A stretch of DNA of 64,000 nucleotides from Blastomyces gilchristii SLH14081 (GCF_000003855.2 NW_003101670.1:1161705-1225704); one strand, 5' to 3'. Shown: positions 46,501-58,004, counted from the first letter of the stretch. Notes: generated by a model from the sequence alone, not told the origin. Made by a program: numbers and translations.

Positions 46501-48145
46501 CCTCTGTCTTATAATGAGAGAGCTTATAGATTGATTCTCAGAAGGGTTTCTGCTCTTCTATTAAATCTATTACCAGATTCTTCTTATAATGAGAAGAAAG
46601 CTCAGCTGTCTTAACTGAGCTGAACATCTCTGTAAGATCTCAGTATTTCTCTGATATCTGAAGCTCAGTTTTCATGATCACAAGATTCTCAGACACTTGT
46701 AAAGTTATCACATAGATAAGCTTATCTTCTCTAATCAACTCTGCAGCATCAACTGCTTCTATCTCTGTGAGTAAGTCTGTCAACACTGATTGAAAGTATA
46801 AACCTGACTCATGAACAGCTATGTGTGAATTGTGTCTTTAAAGTTATACAAGTCTTAAATACATGTCATCTGTGATGTTCATGATAATCACAGTTTTTAT
46901 AAATCTTCTTCAGATTTCAGAGAGATCTTGCAATTTAAAGATGACTCTTATAAGTTTCTCAGCTCTCAGATCTGAGTTCTCACATTCTACTTGTTATAAG
47001 AGCAGATTCTCAGTCTTCATCTTTCAGCTTATTTACTCTGTGAGCTTTAGAGACATCACAGTGATCTGAGATCCTGAGTTCATCAATACTTCTCATACTT
47101 GTAAGACAGCAGTATCACAGCATGATCTCTTCTCATGAGCAAGTATTTTCATTGAGAGAGTAACAGATTCAGATATCAGCTTCAAGACTCTTAAGAAGAC
47201 TGTTACTGACTCTGTCTGTGACTTCTCAAATTTCTATTTTGATTTATCTGAACAGTTTGCACAGAGATGTTCTGATTTAGAACAGATAAAGTAGAGTTTC
47301 TTTTTCTTAATCTCTCTGTTATACACTCTGTTTATAAGAGCTTATGAAGCTCTCTCTCTCTGCTCAGCAGTCAGATGCAAATCTCTCTGTGTCTTATCAT
47401 CTTTTTCTGATAAATCTGTTCTCTGTTATTCTGACTCTTATAGAGCTGATTGATGATCTGCTCTCTGTGAGTCTGTGACTCTCACAGTGATTCACAAGTG
47501 ATGAATAAGAGTCATCAGTTTCTCCAGAATCAAGAACTTAGAGCCTTGCTCAATGAGCTTGTTCTGTATATCTTTATTCAGCCTCTTTATGAATATCATC
47601 ATTCAGGTCTTGTTTCAGAGCTCTGTTTTCACAGATCTCAATTCACATCACAATTTCATGAAGTATCATGAGTAGTCTTCATCAGATTTCTCATCTCTTT
47701 TTCTAATATTGATGATCACAGTTCAGGTGTTCTCTATTCAGCTCACAGAGTCTCTCAACTTATTCTCTAGATAGGTTTTAAGAACAGATCATTGAGATCT
47801 CTCATAATCATTCTCTAGATAATTCAGCCAGTTCTTGACTTCAGTGTAATAGAGGTCTGTCATTACATAGATGACAGCTTCTTCATCTTCCATGTCACAC
47901 AGCTGGGCTTGTGAGTCAATTTCAAATACAAACTTGCAAAAGCTTTTATAGATTGTGATTCAATAGATGACCTTAAGTGATTGTGACTTGAGAAAGTTTC
48001 TTTTCAGTTTGTGAGTGTCTCTGAAGATCATGTCTAGGAACTCAGTTCAAGGGTGTTTGCAGACAGTAAGTATTTCTTATAGAAAAATAGCTTGATTCTG
48101 CAGAAGATGCTCAAGAATGTTCTTCACTGAGATTGATTTATTCAT
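43600..48145 (-). pseudogene. Gypsy gag-pol polyprotein remnant
   Basis: From an ATG at 48145 the frame reads through a gag domain to a zinc knuckle near 47293-47252 (YFICSKSEHLCANC, first Cys changed to Tyr). The protease motif follows near 47080 (MNSGSQITVMSLK, catalytic D of DSG changed to N). Then comes RT with its active site near 46090-46076 as YLNNV instead of YLDDI/V. RNase H start-like VFTRLKQVFTDAVILFHFD (45.7 kb) and an integrase C-terminal segment with FLRKTQEYQKRYYDFKY (43.9 kb) follow. The key acidic residues changed by G-to-A on the coding strand, so the element is enzymatically dead. The lower limit is approximate. Confidence 0.82.
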
Positions 48146-48339
48146 GAGTTCAGAGAGTTTCTCTGTCACAGATGTAGAGAATGATGTTCTGTGAGTGATT
48201 GATAAGTTCTCTGAGACTTCTTTCACAGAAGTTATTCATGATTCAGATGGCTGCTCCTGGGTGCCTGCAGTAGAGTTTGCAGAGATTGAAGCATGCAAGT
48301 TTCTAGTTCTTTCAGTTATAACAGGCGGTTGCTGACTGA

Positions 48340-48350
48340 CTGAGCTTGAA
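48340..48350 (-). promoter_or_regulatory. Candidate gypsy self-priming site
   Basis: One base inside the 5' LTR, the minus strand reads TTCAAGCTCAG. The LTR contains, on the minus strand at 48484-48474, CTCAGCTTGAA. Paired as an RNA start against this site, 10 of 11 bases match. No tRNA 3'-end complement (TGG...) is seen here. Tf1-type elements prime from their own RNA 5' end of about 11 nt, so self-priming is inferred. Confidence 0.5.
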
Positions 48351-48351
48351 A

Positions 48352-48608
48352 TGTAAGAATAAGTGCTCACAGGTGATTATTCAGGTGTTTGCAGCTTGAT
48401 GTGATATGTACTGTTAACTACTAGAAGTGTTCACAGTAGAAAGATAAATATAGAGGTCAAGTGTATAATAGCATTCAAGCTGAGTTATGAATAGTATTCG
48501 CGAACTCCAGTCTATATAGTTGTGTGTAGCCAAGGGCCGCTAGCCCTATTGATTATGCAAGAGATAGAAATAGGGGTAAAGGATCCGCGAGGAGCGGGAT
48601 TTCTTACA
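48352..48608 (-). repeat. Gypsy 5' LTR (257 bp) with promoter
   Basis: This LTR would drive transcription leftwards. A TATATA box lies at 48513-48518, and the inferred RNA start CTCAGCTTGAA begins at 48484, about 34 bases downstream. The outer edge keeps CG-rich sequence (GGATCCGCGAGGAGCGGG), whereas the inner half has lost CG sites that the left copy still has. Confidence 0.9.
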
Positions 48609-48613
48609 GCTAG

Positions 48614-48916
48614 AGATCACAAAACTAGTGAGCATAAATGTGAAACATGCTCAAAAAGAGGTGAAATATGTCAATATACTCTGCTTAAGTGCTTCAATTG
48701 CAAAGAAAAACATGCATCTAGCTCAAAAGAATGTGTATTTACTTCAAGAACTCAGAAGAACTGGAGAAAAGATGAAGCTCAAAGTGAATCTAAAACTGAA
48801 GAGAAAAGTCAAGCTAGTAAATTCATAACTGCAAGCTTAAAAAGAAGAAACTCTCAACTATCTAGATCTTCAAACTTCAATTCTCCAGCTAAATGTAAAC
48901 AGAATTTGAATTCTTA
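48614..48916 (+). pseudogene. LINE ORF1, 3' part with zinc knuckles
   Basis: Continuation of ORF1 after the gypsy insertion: RDHKTSEHKCETCSKRGEIC, then CFNCKEKHASSSKEC, a CCHC knuckle of the C-X2-C-X4-H-X5-C type. A serine/lysine-rich tail ends at a TAA at 48916. This stretch is open without stops. Confidence 0.82.
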
Positions 48917-49066
48917 AACATCTGTTAAGATTAGAGAATTGAGAAATGACTCTGATAATAAACTAGATAGAATGTAAGCAGTTGAGATTCCTGCTTTTCA
49001 AAATAGTTATAATCTACTATCTAGTGATAGTGATTAGATTCTACTATATCTTCACTCTCTTTTAGT

Positions 49067-52000
49067 ATGAATATACAACAAAAACAATAAAAAAAGTTTA
49101 AAAACTCTTTAAAAATCACATTTATTTAAAACAATGTGAATAGAAACTTAAATTGCATTTATTCTTGTCTTCAGATTGCATTTGAATAAAAAGTTGACTT
49201 TGTACTTCTTCAAGAACTAAACTTTGATACTGAGTAAAAGTACATCATTTCTCATTCAAGCTATTACTGCTTTCTTTCTGAAAAATCTGAGATAAAATCA
49301 AGAGTAGTAATCTATGAGAGAAAAAGATCAAGATATCAATTTAATCTGAGATTTAATATCATATCTGACTCTGACATTCTAGTGAGTGACATTATAGATA
49401 AAGATAATGAGTTTGATACTATTCAACTTATAAATATCTATAATGAAAAATCATTGAAAGAAAACAACAATATCTGAATAATTAATAGAGGATTTTTGAA
49501 TATAACTCTCTTAAAAAACTCTATAATTACAGGAGACTTCAATGCATATCATCTCTGATGAAACTCAAAGTGCACAAGAGCAGTGAGAGCAGATAAACTG
49601 ATTGAATGAACTTTTAAGCATTCAATAGATTTAGTTAACAAGTCTGATCAATAAACATTCTTTAGAAAAGACATGAAACAGAAATCTATTATAGATCTAA
49701 CTTTCATGTCACAAAATCTAATTGAAAAAAGACTTATAAACTGGTTTATTGATTCAAATGAAACCTCAGAATTGAGTCATGAGATCATTCAATTTGATAT
49801 TGAACTGAGTGAAAAACAAAGAAGTGAAAATCCTCTTCTCTCTAATCAGTATAACTTTGAAAAAGCTGATTGAAAAGCAGTTGAAGAAAGAGTAAAACAG
49901 CTGAAATCTGCAAGATAGAGTGAGCTCTATTGAAATCAAAGTCAAGATATCTCAAATGAAATGCTTGAGAATAGAGTAAAGCTGATTACATCTATTCTTC
50001 TAACAAGTATTGAAGAAAATGTTTCAAAGAAAAAGTCTTCTGAGTATTTCAAATCTTGATGAAATAAGAATATTACTTCTAAAAGAAAGCAATTAGTCAC
50101 TGCTAAGAGAGATTGAAAGAATCACTTAATATCTGATAAAGAGTTCAAAGCTATTCAAAATGAATATTTTTCAGATATTAAAAAAGCCAAAACAGATTGC
50201 TGGAACAAATTTCTTGAAGAAGTACAAGAAAAAGAAGTTTTCAAAGCCTTCAACTATACTAAAACAAGAAGTGTAGCAAAGCTTTCAACCTTAGAATATG
50301 AATTTTAGAATGAATTATATACAGCAAACTCTTTTGAGGAAAAATGTCAAGCTTTTATAAGAATTCTCTTTCAAAACTCATCACATTTAGAAGAGGAGAA
50401 TATGTCATTTCATGAATATATTGATGAAAATAACTGGGAATGGCCTGAGCTTACATATGATGAACTAGAGTTAGCAATATTCTCAAGTTCAATTAAAACT
50501 GCTACAGGGCCTGATTCAATTAATCACTTAATTATTCAAAACACATATTTCTACTTGAAGAATGAATATTTTGAGCTCTTTTTCAATCTCTTAAAAAATG
50601 ATTATCATTTTAAATACTGGAGAGAAGCTACTGGAGTAATCCTTGTAAAATCTAATAGAAAGACTTCAATTCCTAAGTTATATAGAGTAATATCTCTGTT
50701 GAACTGTTTGAAAAAAATTCTAGAAAAGATAATAGCTACTAGATTATCTTTTATAAGCTCTATTAGTGATTCTCTTTTATTTAATGAATAAATGAGAGGT
50801 AGAAAACAATGTTCTGTAATTGATACTATTCTCTCAGTTATTTATGATATTCAAGTAGCAAAGCATGAAGGCCTGGTCTCAACTGCAGTTTTTATTGATA
50901 TAAAAGATGCATTTGATCATGTGTCAAAGTCTAAGATGATTCAAACTTTGAAGATGTTAAAACTGTCACTTTCTCTAATAAAATGAGTCAATTGTTTCAT
51001 ATCTAAAAGAATTATACAACTATTCTTTGATGGAAGAAAATAAGATAAAACTGAGATAAAAATAGAAGTATCACAAGAATCTTCAATCTCACCTGTTTTA
51101 TTTACAATATACACTGCATATCTATTCAAGAATAGAGAGATGAAAATAGTGAGATCTTCAAGTTATATAGATGATATTAGTCTACTCTACAGTTCAAAGA
51201 CAATCAAAGAGAATTTAGAAGTAATTGAGAAAGCAGTAAAGAAAATCTTTGTTAGAGCAGATATCAATCTAATTCAATTTGATATGAATAAAACTGAGCT
51301 AATTCACTTTTTTTCCAGATTTAATGAGAAAGAACTAAGTCTAACTCTTTTGAATAAAGAGATTAAACCCAGTTTGAATGTTAAATAACTAGGAGTATGG
51401 TTAAACTCCAAGTTGAATTTTAAATATCATATTCAACAAAGAATCATCAAGGCAGAGAGACTACTGAATAGTATAATCAGACTATCAAATACTGAGAGAG
51501 GTCTATTCTTTCAGGCTATGAGATAGTTATACATAGCCTGTATTATCTCAGTAGCTGATTATGAAGTTCAAGTTTGATGGAATAATTAAGAAAACTTCAC
51601 TGAACTCTTTCAAAGTCTATAAAACAGAGCTTTGAGAAGAATTCTGAAAGTATTCAAGTCATCTTCTATTAAAGCAATGGAAATTGAAGCTTCAATTTCA
51701 TCTTCTGCTATTCAATTTAAAAAGGCCTGTATAAACTATACTCTGAGAGTCATGAAGATGAGCTTAAATCATTTATTCAGAGAAAGAGTCTCTTCTTCAT
51801 TTTCATCAGTTAACTCAGGAAATGAACTGGATTGGAATAGATTTCTTGATTGAAATGAGAATAATACTTTAAAGAAAATGCCCTCTCAACTGTATAGACT
51901 ATGTTCACTTATTAAGAATTAATTTTCTTCATTAAATGTTGAGAAAATTGATCATGAGAAGATATCTTCTTGAAGAGAAAAGCTGAAATCTCTCATAGAC

Positions 52001-53011
52001 TTATAAATAAGTGAACTATCTAAAGAGAGAGAATATGAACAGCATTTGAAGAAGATCTCTACAATTAATATAAAAGACTCTATTCTGATCTACTCAGATG
52101 ACTCAAAAAATGAGAATTTGAATAGATTAGGCACAGGCATTGCTTATACTGAAGATAATATTAATTTTATCTCAGATTTCTGAAATTTAGGCTGTGAATC
52201 TGAAGTCTTTGATGCTGAACTATTTGTAATAGTGAAAGCTTTTAAACTCATTGAAATAAAATCTCATAAAAGAGGAAATGATTTGAAAGAGGCATGAATA
52301 TTCTCTGATAGTCAAGCTGCTTTAAAAAGACTTAGAAATAGTCAGATTCATAATGATCAAATGAATCTTGAACTGATTTTAAACTCTGTTTTGAAAATTC
52401 AAAAGAGAAGAACATCAAAACTGATAATTCATCTGCATTGAGTTCCTGCTTATATGAATATTCATGGCAATGAATTGGCTGATTCAGCTGTAAAAAAGGG
52501 TTCAGAATTAAGCAGATCTATTCAAAAAACAGTGTCCTGATCTTTCATAAAGAGAAAGATAAAAGAATCTTGTTTAAACAAGTGAAATGAAAGCTGGCAG
52601 AAACAAAAGAAGAGTATACATTATTCAAGATTTGAGACAAAATCAAAGTGGAAATCTTGTTCAATTAAATGTAAAAAGAAAATATTCTCATCTATAATTC
52701 AGCTGAAACTAGGACATGGTTATTTCAAATCTTATATATAAAGATTTGATGATAGATTTGATTCAACAGAGTGCTCATTTTGCAAGGTGAATGAAAATCC
52801 TGAGTATATTGTAATGCATTGTGCATTATACAATAGTCTCAGAGTCAGATTAAAGAAAAAGTATGTTTTAAATCAATTAAATATGAGGTTCTTATTCTCA
52901 ACTGAGACAGGAACTAAATACTTAATAGACTTTCTATCAGAAACTAGAGCAGCTACAAGAAAATGGCTGAATTCAGAAGTATCTGAATATGAAGAGGTGA
53001 AAATTGACTAG
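49067..53011 (+). pseudogene. LINE ORF2: endonuclease, RT, RNase H
   Basis: A single frame of 1,315 codons without any frameshift, broken by in-frame stops (mostly TGA where Trp or Arg is expected). In order: an APE-type endonuclease (VLLQELNF; GDFNAYH at about 49530; ELSHEI in place of the SDH box); reverse transcriptase with TGPDSINH, YRVISLLNCLKKILEK and the active site SYIDDISLL near 51157; RNase H with IYSDDSKNE, VFDAELF, IFSDSQAAL and IHGNELADSA (52.1-52.5 kb); and a terminal CSFCKVNENPEYIVMHC knuckle (CCHC-like) near 52.77 kb. The RT aspartates survive. Confidence 0.87.
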
Positions 53012-53390
53012 ATATAGTCTGTTAAAACAGCTATATATCATCTTTTAATAATTTTGTTTTGTTATAGTCTCTCTTTACTGTACTTGTTTCCTTCTGTTCT
53101 TTTCTCTATCTATTTAATGTGTCTATCTTTAAGACTATGTTCTCTTTTCTTTTGTCATAATATTTTCAAATGATTTCAAACTATCAGAAGGTGTTGAAAT
53201 ACTGCAATTTGTAAACAGTTTTTATATTCTGAGCTGGAATTTTCTGATTTTGCATATTTGAAATTGATAAATGTATAATAGTTGACTCTATAGATATAGG
53301 AAAAACTCTGAGAACTAAACATTCTCAGGTAGATGTCATAGTCTCTGACTGCATACATCTATAATTGAAGAATAATAATAATAATAACTC
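53012..53390 (+). other. LINE 3' UTR and (AAT)n tail
   Basis: About 380 bp after the ORF2 stop, with no coding content. It ends in about six AAT units (53370-53387), a typical LINE 3' tail, directly before the target duplication. Confidence 0.75.
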
Positions 53391-53400
53391 AGTGTCATAT

Positions 53401-56400
53401 AACATATCATTCAACCAGATTATCTCACAAGCTGTCTCACTAGCTGCAATATATTCAGCTTCTGTGATTGATTTAATAATAGATGTCTGTCTCTGTGACT
53501 GCTATGAGATTGATGATCTGTTAATCAATATAATGTAGCTGATAGTTGATTTGTATTGAGAATTCACCCTCACTCAGTCTGAATCACAGTATATCACAGA
53601 ACTCAGATCATCTTCTATCTTCTTCTTATACAATATGTCATGGTTTTTCATCTTCTTGATATAACATAGGACATGCTTCAACACTGTTCAACATGCCTTG
53701 TGCAGATGCAAGTTAAAGTATGAGAGATAGTTGATCATGAACACCAGGTCTGACCGGCTGCTTGAGATCAAATATTACAATAATCTCAATTCTTGATGAT
53801 ATCTTGTAGCTGTAAAGTCATCATTCAATTCCTTTCTCTCATCAGGTGAGAATTCCAGTTGTATATCAGCTGCTATCAGAGTGTCAGCTGAATTTATCTT
53901 ATTTATACTGAAATCTTCAAGAATCTCCTCAATATAACAGCTCTGTGTAACTGCTAGATTGTCATTTCTCTGACATTTAATCTTTATTTCAAGATATGAC
54001 TTAATCTCTTTGATATTCTTTGTCTCAAATCTCTTTACAATCTCTCTCAATACTCAGTCTAATTGCTGTTTTTGAGATTCTGTCACCTGATAATCATCAA
54101 TATATAATGTCAGATAGATCTTGTGAACAGAGTGATATAGAAATTCACTGTTATAAGGTGATATCTTGAATTTCAATATGATGAGATGTTCTGTTGCTAG
54201 GAAATATCATACTCTCATGACTTGCTTCATTTTATATAGACTCTGACAGAGTAGTTTTATCAAGTTCTCTCTGCTGTGCTTAACATCTGTGAGTAGTTGT
54301 ATATAGATCATCTCATTCTGTGATAGTATATCATTCAAAAACATGAATACATAGTCAATTGATTTGATCTTTCATTCTTTGACAGTTAATATAGTGAATA
54401 GACTGTATGATGTAGACTCTGATATCACTGCAGTATACAATCTTATATAATGAATATTCTGCTGTTGCAAGAACTCTCTAATCACTCAGTGAGCTCTAAA
54501 GTGAATGATTTCTCTCTTATTATTAAATTTCTGATTATATACTTATTTATCTGTAAGAATATTCATTTCTGAGACCTTCTCAACAATAATATATATCTTC
54601 TTCTGTTTAAATATCTTAATCTTCTTTTTCATTATCTCATGTTAATAGTCTCAGTCTGAGCTTCTCTTGACTTCTATCAGTATAGTTGATCAGTCTGTCA
54701 GAATACTTAGAACAGAATTATTCTTATTAACAGAGTCTTCAGACTCTTCATTCATGACAAGCTATGTCTCATTATCTAGAAAATAGATTGAATCAATTAC
54801 ACTCTTTAAGTTCTCATTTACAATCATTTTTAAAACATCTGACTTTTTCTTTACTAGATGTTATAGTAAGCAGTACTGTCATTTCTCTCTGATATTCAGA
54901 ATATTCAATTTATCAGACAATTCATTGAATTTTCTCACTATATTTATAGGTGTATTTACACTCATGTCAAGAGCTTCATCAAATATGACATCTTATACAA
55001 TCTCAAGATGATGTGTAACAGAATCTCACACATGATATTAATGTAATTCTTGATATTCAATCAGCTGTTATTCCCTGCTATCAGTTCTATCTGTGAGCTT
55101 ATTCAACACTTTCAAATTCTTCTTATAGACCTTGCACCCTCATCTTCATATTCAATGAACAGAAGATTGCATCTCAGTTCATACTTTAAAAGATGTAAGT
55201 AGTGTTTCTTTCTTACATTCAAATATCTTTGTTAATATTGAAGATATGTTAATTATCATAATTGCAGCTTATATTACTTCATCTCAAAGTTCTCTTTCTA
55301 ATTCACTATTAAATAGTAGACTTCATATCTTTTCTGCAACTATTTGATTCATGTGTTCTGCTGAGTCATTTAATTATGATATATCAAATATAGTTATTTC
55401 ATACATTATTTCTTTACTCTGACAGTAGGTCTTAAGTTCTTGACTTTTGAACTCTTCTTCATTATTTCAGTGTAGAATTTCAACTTGATATTATATAATT
55501 ATCTCAATACTTATAATGAAGTTTATTAATCTTACAGTAGATTCTCTCTTTCTTATTATAAGAATTACTTATCTATAATAGATTGTATTATCTGTTATAC
55601 TTAATCAGTAGCTTACATCTCTTCTAGTGAAAGTGTCATTTCTGTTGAAAAGTGTTTTTCCACTCTCTGTCAGATTGATGAAGAATCTCATTATCAGTTT
55701 AACAGCTCATGTTATAGATATGAAGATTGAATGTGTTATTTTTATCTGAATACAGACTTTGCAGAATGATAAAGCTTATTAATTAATAATTCTCATCTCT
55801 AAGTATGAATCTACTGTCATTTTTACAATATCTGTGAGATTTAGATATTCTAGCTTTTAATGTCATTGCATTATTGTAAGTTCTATAATCTTTGTATCAT
55901 TTCTTTCAGATAGTATTAATATTGTATCATCTTTCATCTGTAATATGTTTACAGGTTTAAAATTATCATTGAGTATAGTAAATCAGATCAAGTCTCTGTA
56001 TATAACTGATCTTTTCATCTCATAGATATCATTCTTATTTAATCTTGTTATAAATGAGAATATGCAGTCAGAAGACATAATCAACATAGTATGATTATTT
56101 TCATATATTAACTGCTTATAGATATAACTCTGATATATAAGCTTACTTATACTTATGAGATTCACTTCTAACTTCAGAATATAGCAGACATTATTTAACA
56201 GTATATTCATCTCTTTCACTGAAATCTTTGTATCTTCTATAGCTGCAGCAGAAATCACTGTTTCATCTGTTATTTTCAACATTACTTTTATCTTCTGAGA
56301 TTTTATCATGATAAGATCTTTGTGAGATGTGATATAAGTATCTGATTCAGAGTCTAGAATTCAGATATCTTTTTCTATCTAGTCACTTATATAGATCTTT

Positions 56401-57731
56401 TCTTTGATGCAAAATACTTATTTTATAACATTGTAAATAGAAGTAGTATCTGTATTCTTCATATTCTTGTCTTTATTCTTGTTTCTATTGATGTTGAAAT
56501 TTAAATTTAAAGAATATTTCTCAGAGTATTTCTTTCAATAGTCAGTCTAAATATAACTAATCTTTTAACAATGATAGTAGATTCTCATATTATTATCTCT
56601 ATATTCAGGTTTGAATTCAGTGTTCTTATTCTTATTATTATCTTTCTCTTTATTCTTATCTTTCTTATTCTTATCTTGTGTGTTATTGATAGAATTTCTA
56701 GATATATCAGTATTTACTTCATTTACAGCAGAGAGCTGTAAAAGAATATCATAGTACAAATCTATAAAATCATTCTCTAAGAATTAAGTATTATTTTTGT
56801 TAATTTGATTCATTTAATTTCTTATAAATAAGACTCAATCTCTGTTAACTTCTATAAGCAGTCTGTTAAAAAACATAATATCTGAGATCTTATATTCTAG
56901 ATAGATATAATCAGTTCTTATAACAATCAGATATTCAATGAAAGCTCTGTCAGATTCTTTACTTTTAAAGATTATTTTAATAAGCTTTTTAAATAAACAA
57001 GTTCTGTGTATAACAGATCTCTCAGAAAAGTTATTCTCTATAATAATTTATAAAGTATAAGCTGATAATTTAAACTTTTTAAGTATAGTGAAATAAGTCT
57101 TGATCTACAGAGCAATTGTAGATTATATATAATTATATAATCAAAGATTACATTCTTTTCAGAAATATTATATATTCATAGTAATATTCTTACTAAGACT
57201 ATTATTTTTAAGAATATCATCAGTTTCAGACTACTCTATAGTTAAAAGAATTTTCTCTCTTTACATTGAGTAATTAATGAATTCAGTGAGAACTATTAAT
57301 CTTTTAATAAGTCTTACTTAGCTTCTGAATTCTTCAAGAACTTTTATTATAATAGATATCTTCTCTTTTCATTGAAGATATTCTACTAGATTCACTCTTA
57401 TCTTATTACTTATAAGAGTCTCATCTTTACTGATCTTTACATACTCAATCTCATACTGAAGTCTTATAATTTTAAGCCTTATATAAGTCTTCTCACTTAC
57501 TGAGCTATTGTTATTTCAGTTATTTAAGCTTTTTATATTATCTGACATCTCACTGATATCTTCAATTGAGTCTTTATATATATTAAACTTATCAGATTAT
57601 TCTTTCATGATTGTATTATCTGACTCAAACATCTCAGAAGCTGTCTTCTGATTCATTATTAATGTTAACAGTGATCTGTGATCTTGTGTTTACTGCTCTG
57701 ATGTTTTCTTGTTTCTCTGTCTTGAAGGCAT
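53401..57731 (-). pseudogene. Copia gag-pol, main part
   Basis: From the ATG at 57731 (MPSRQRNKKTSE) one frame runs to 53401. Gag carries a zinc knuckle near 56.58 kb whose Cys and His are partly changed to Tyr. The gag-pre-integrase segment VCYILKLEVNLISISKL lies near 56.19 kb. Degraded integrase follows. RT has its active site YIDDY intact at 54104-54090, then YLEIKIKCQRN and CYIEEILEDFSI. RNase H reads TEAEYIAASETACEIIWL near 53.45 kb. Many in-frame stops are present but no frameshift is detected between tested codon starts (57731, 56759, 56309, 54050). It ends at the LINE. Confidence 0.85.
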
Positions 57732-57869
57732 GTATTCTTTTGTTAAGTCAGATGTCCCCCTGAATCTTAGATTAATCATGGGTTCAATCACTCAATAAAT
57801 CATCTAGACACGCTTGTAATGATGCATGGAGATATCAATTTAGCATGTTGTTGTGGTTATTTGTTGCTT

Positions 57870-57887
57870 GCGAAGGGCTTCATAACC
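57870..57887 (-). promoter_or_regulatory. Copia primer binding site, initiator tRNA-Met half-type
   Basis: Directly inside the 5' LTR the minus strand reads GGTTATGAAGCCCTTCGC. This is close to the complement of the anticodon stem-loop of eukaryotic initiator tRNA-Met (GGTTATGAGCCC core, one extra A here). Drosophila copia primes from this internal tRNA half. The match is from memory of the tRNA. Confidence 0.6.
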
Positions 57888-57999
57888 TCTTGGAGGATAA
57901 TGTTGTTGTGTTGTGTGTGTGTAATCTATCTACGCGAGTTACACTAAATGGATAGGTTGGGGTGGCACGTGACTAGGGTAGGTGTAGTAATCACCAACA
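57888..57999 (-). repeat. Copia 5' LTR (112 bp)
   Basis: Same length as the left LTR, with one C-to-T difference near its inner edge. CG sites (CTACGCGAG, CACGTG) are retained although the adjoining interior has almost none. Confidence 0.92.
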
Positions 58000-58004
58000 G
58001 ACAG

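Larger units (their letters stand above)
41364..48608 (-). mobile_element. Ty3/gypsy retrotransposon nested in the LINE
   Basis: A 7.2-kb minus-strand element with 257-bp LTRs, TGTAAGAA/TTCTTACA ends and a GCTAG duplication. Gag, protease, RT, RNase H and integrase remnants lie in gypsy order. All the pieces I tested (48145, 47293, 46090, 45730, 44080 as codon starts) are in one frame, so the gag-pol frame seems free of indels but full of stops. The interior is almost without CG. It is the youngest insertion, because it interrupts the LINE that interrupts the copia element. Confidence 0.9.
38480..53390 (+). mobile_element. Tad-like LINE (non-LTR retrotransposon)
   Basis: A plus-strand element of about 7.7 kb after removing the nested gypsy element. 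It has a 5' leader with tandem repeats, ORF1 with zinc knuckles, ORF2 with apurinic-type endonuclease, reverse transcriptase, RNase H and a C-terminal Cys/His knuckle, and an (AAT)n tail. A 10-bp target duplication flanks it. It appears full length, because the 5' leader is present. The first 680 bp keep normal GC and CpG, and the rest is AT-rich and nearly CpG-free. ORF1 plus ORF2 and an RNase H fit the Tad1 group of fungal LINEs. Confidence 0.88.
37874..57999 (-). mobile_element. Ty1/copia retrotransposon, host of the nest
   Basis: A minus-strand element of about 5.2 kb, split by a LINE at 38480-53390. Evidence: 112-bp LTRs at both ends differing at one base, a GACAG duplication, a polypurine tract next to the 3' LTR, a tRNA-like priming site next to the 5' LTR, and the copia domain order (gag, protease, integrase, RT, RNase H). 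The gag-pol frame runs from an ATG at 57731 to about 38191. With the LINE removed it is a single frame of 1,540 codons, broken by in-frame stops. The interior from about 38.2 kb is CpG-poor and AT-rich, while the LTRs keep their CG sites. Confidence 0.9.

Noticed and set aside
39165..57860. Many short frames of 60-80 codons in the AT-rich block as genes
   Set aside because: They are pieces of stop-interrupted transposon polyproteins or antisense shadows of them.
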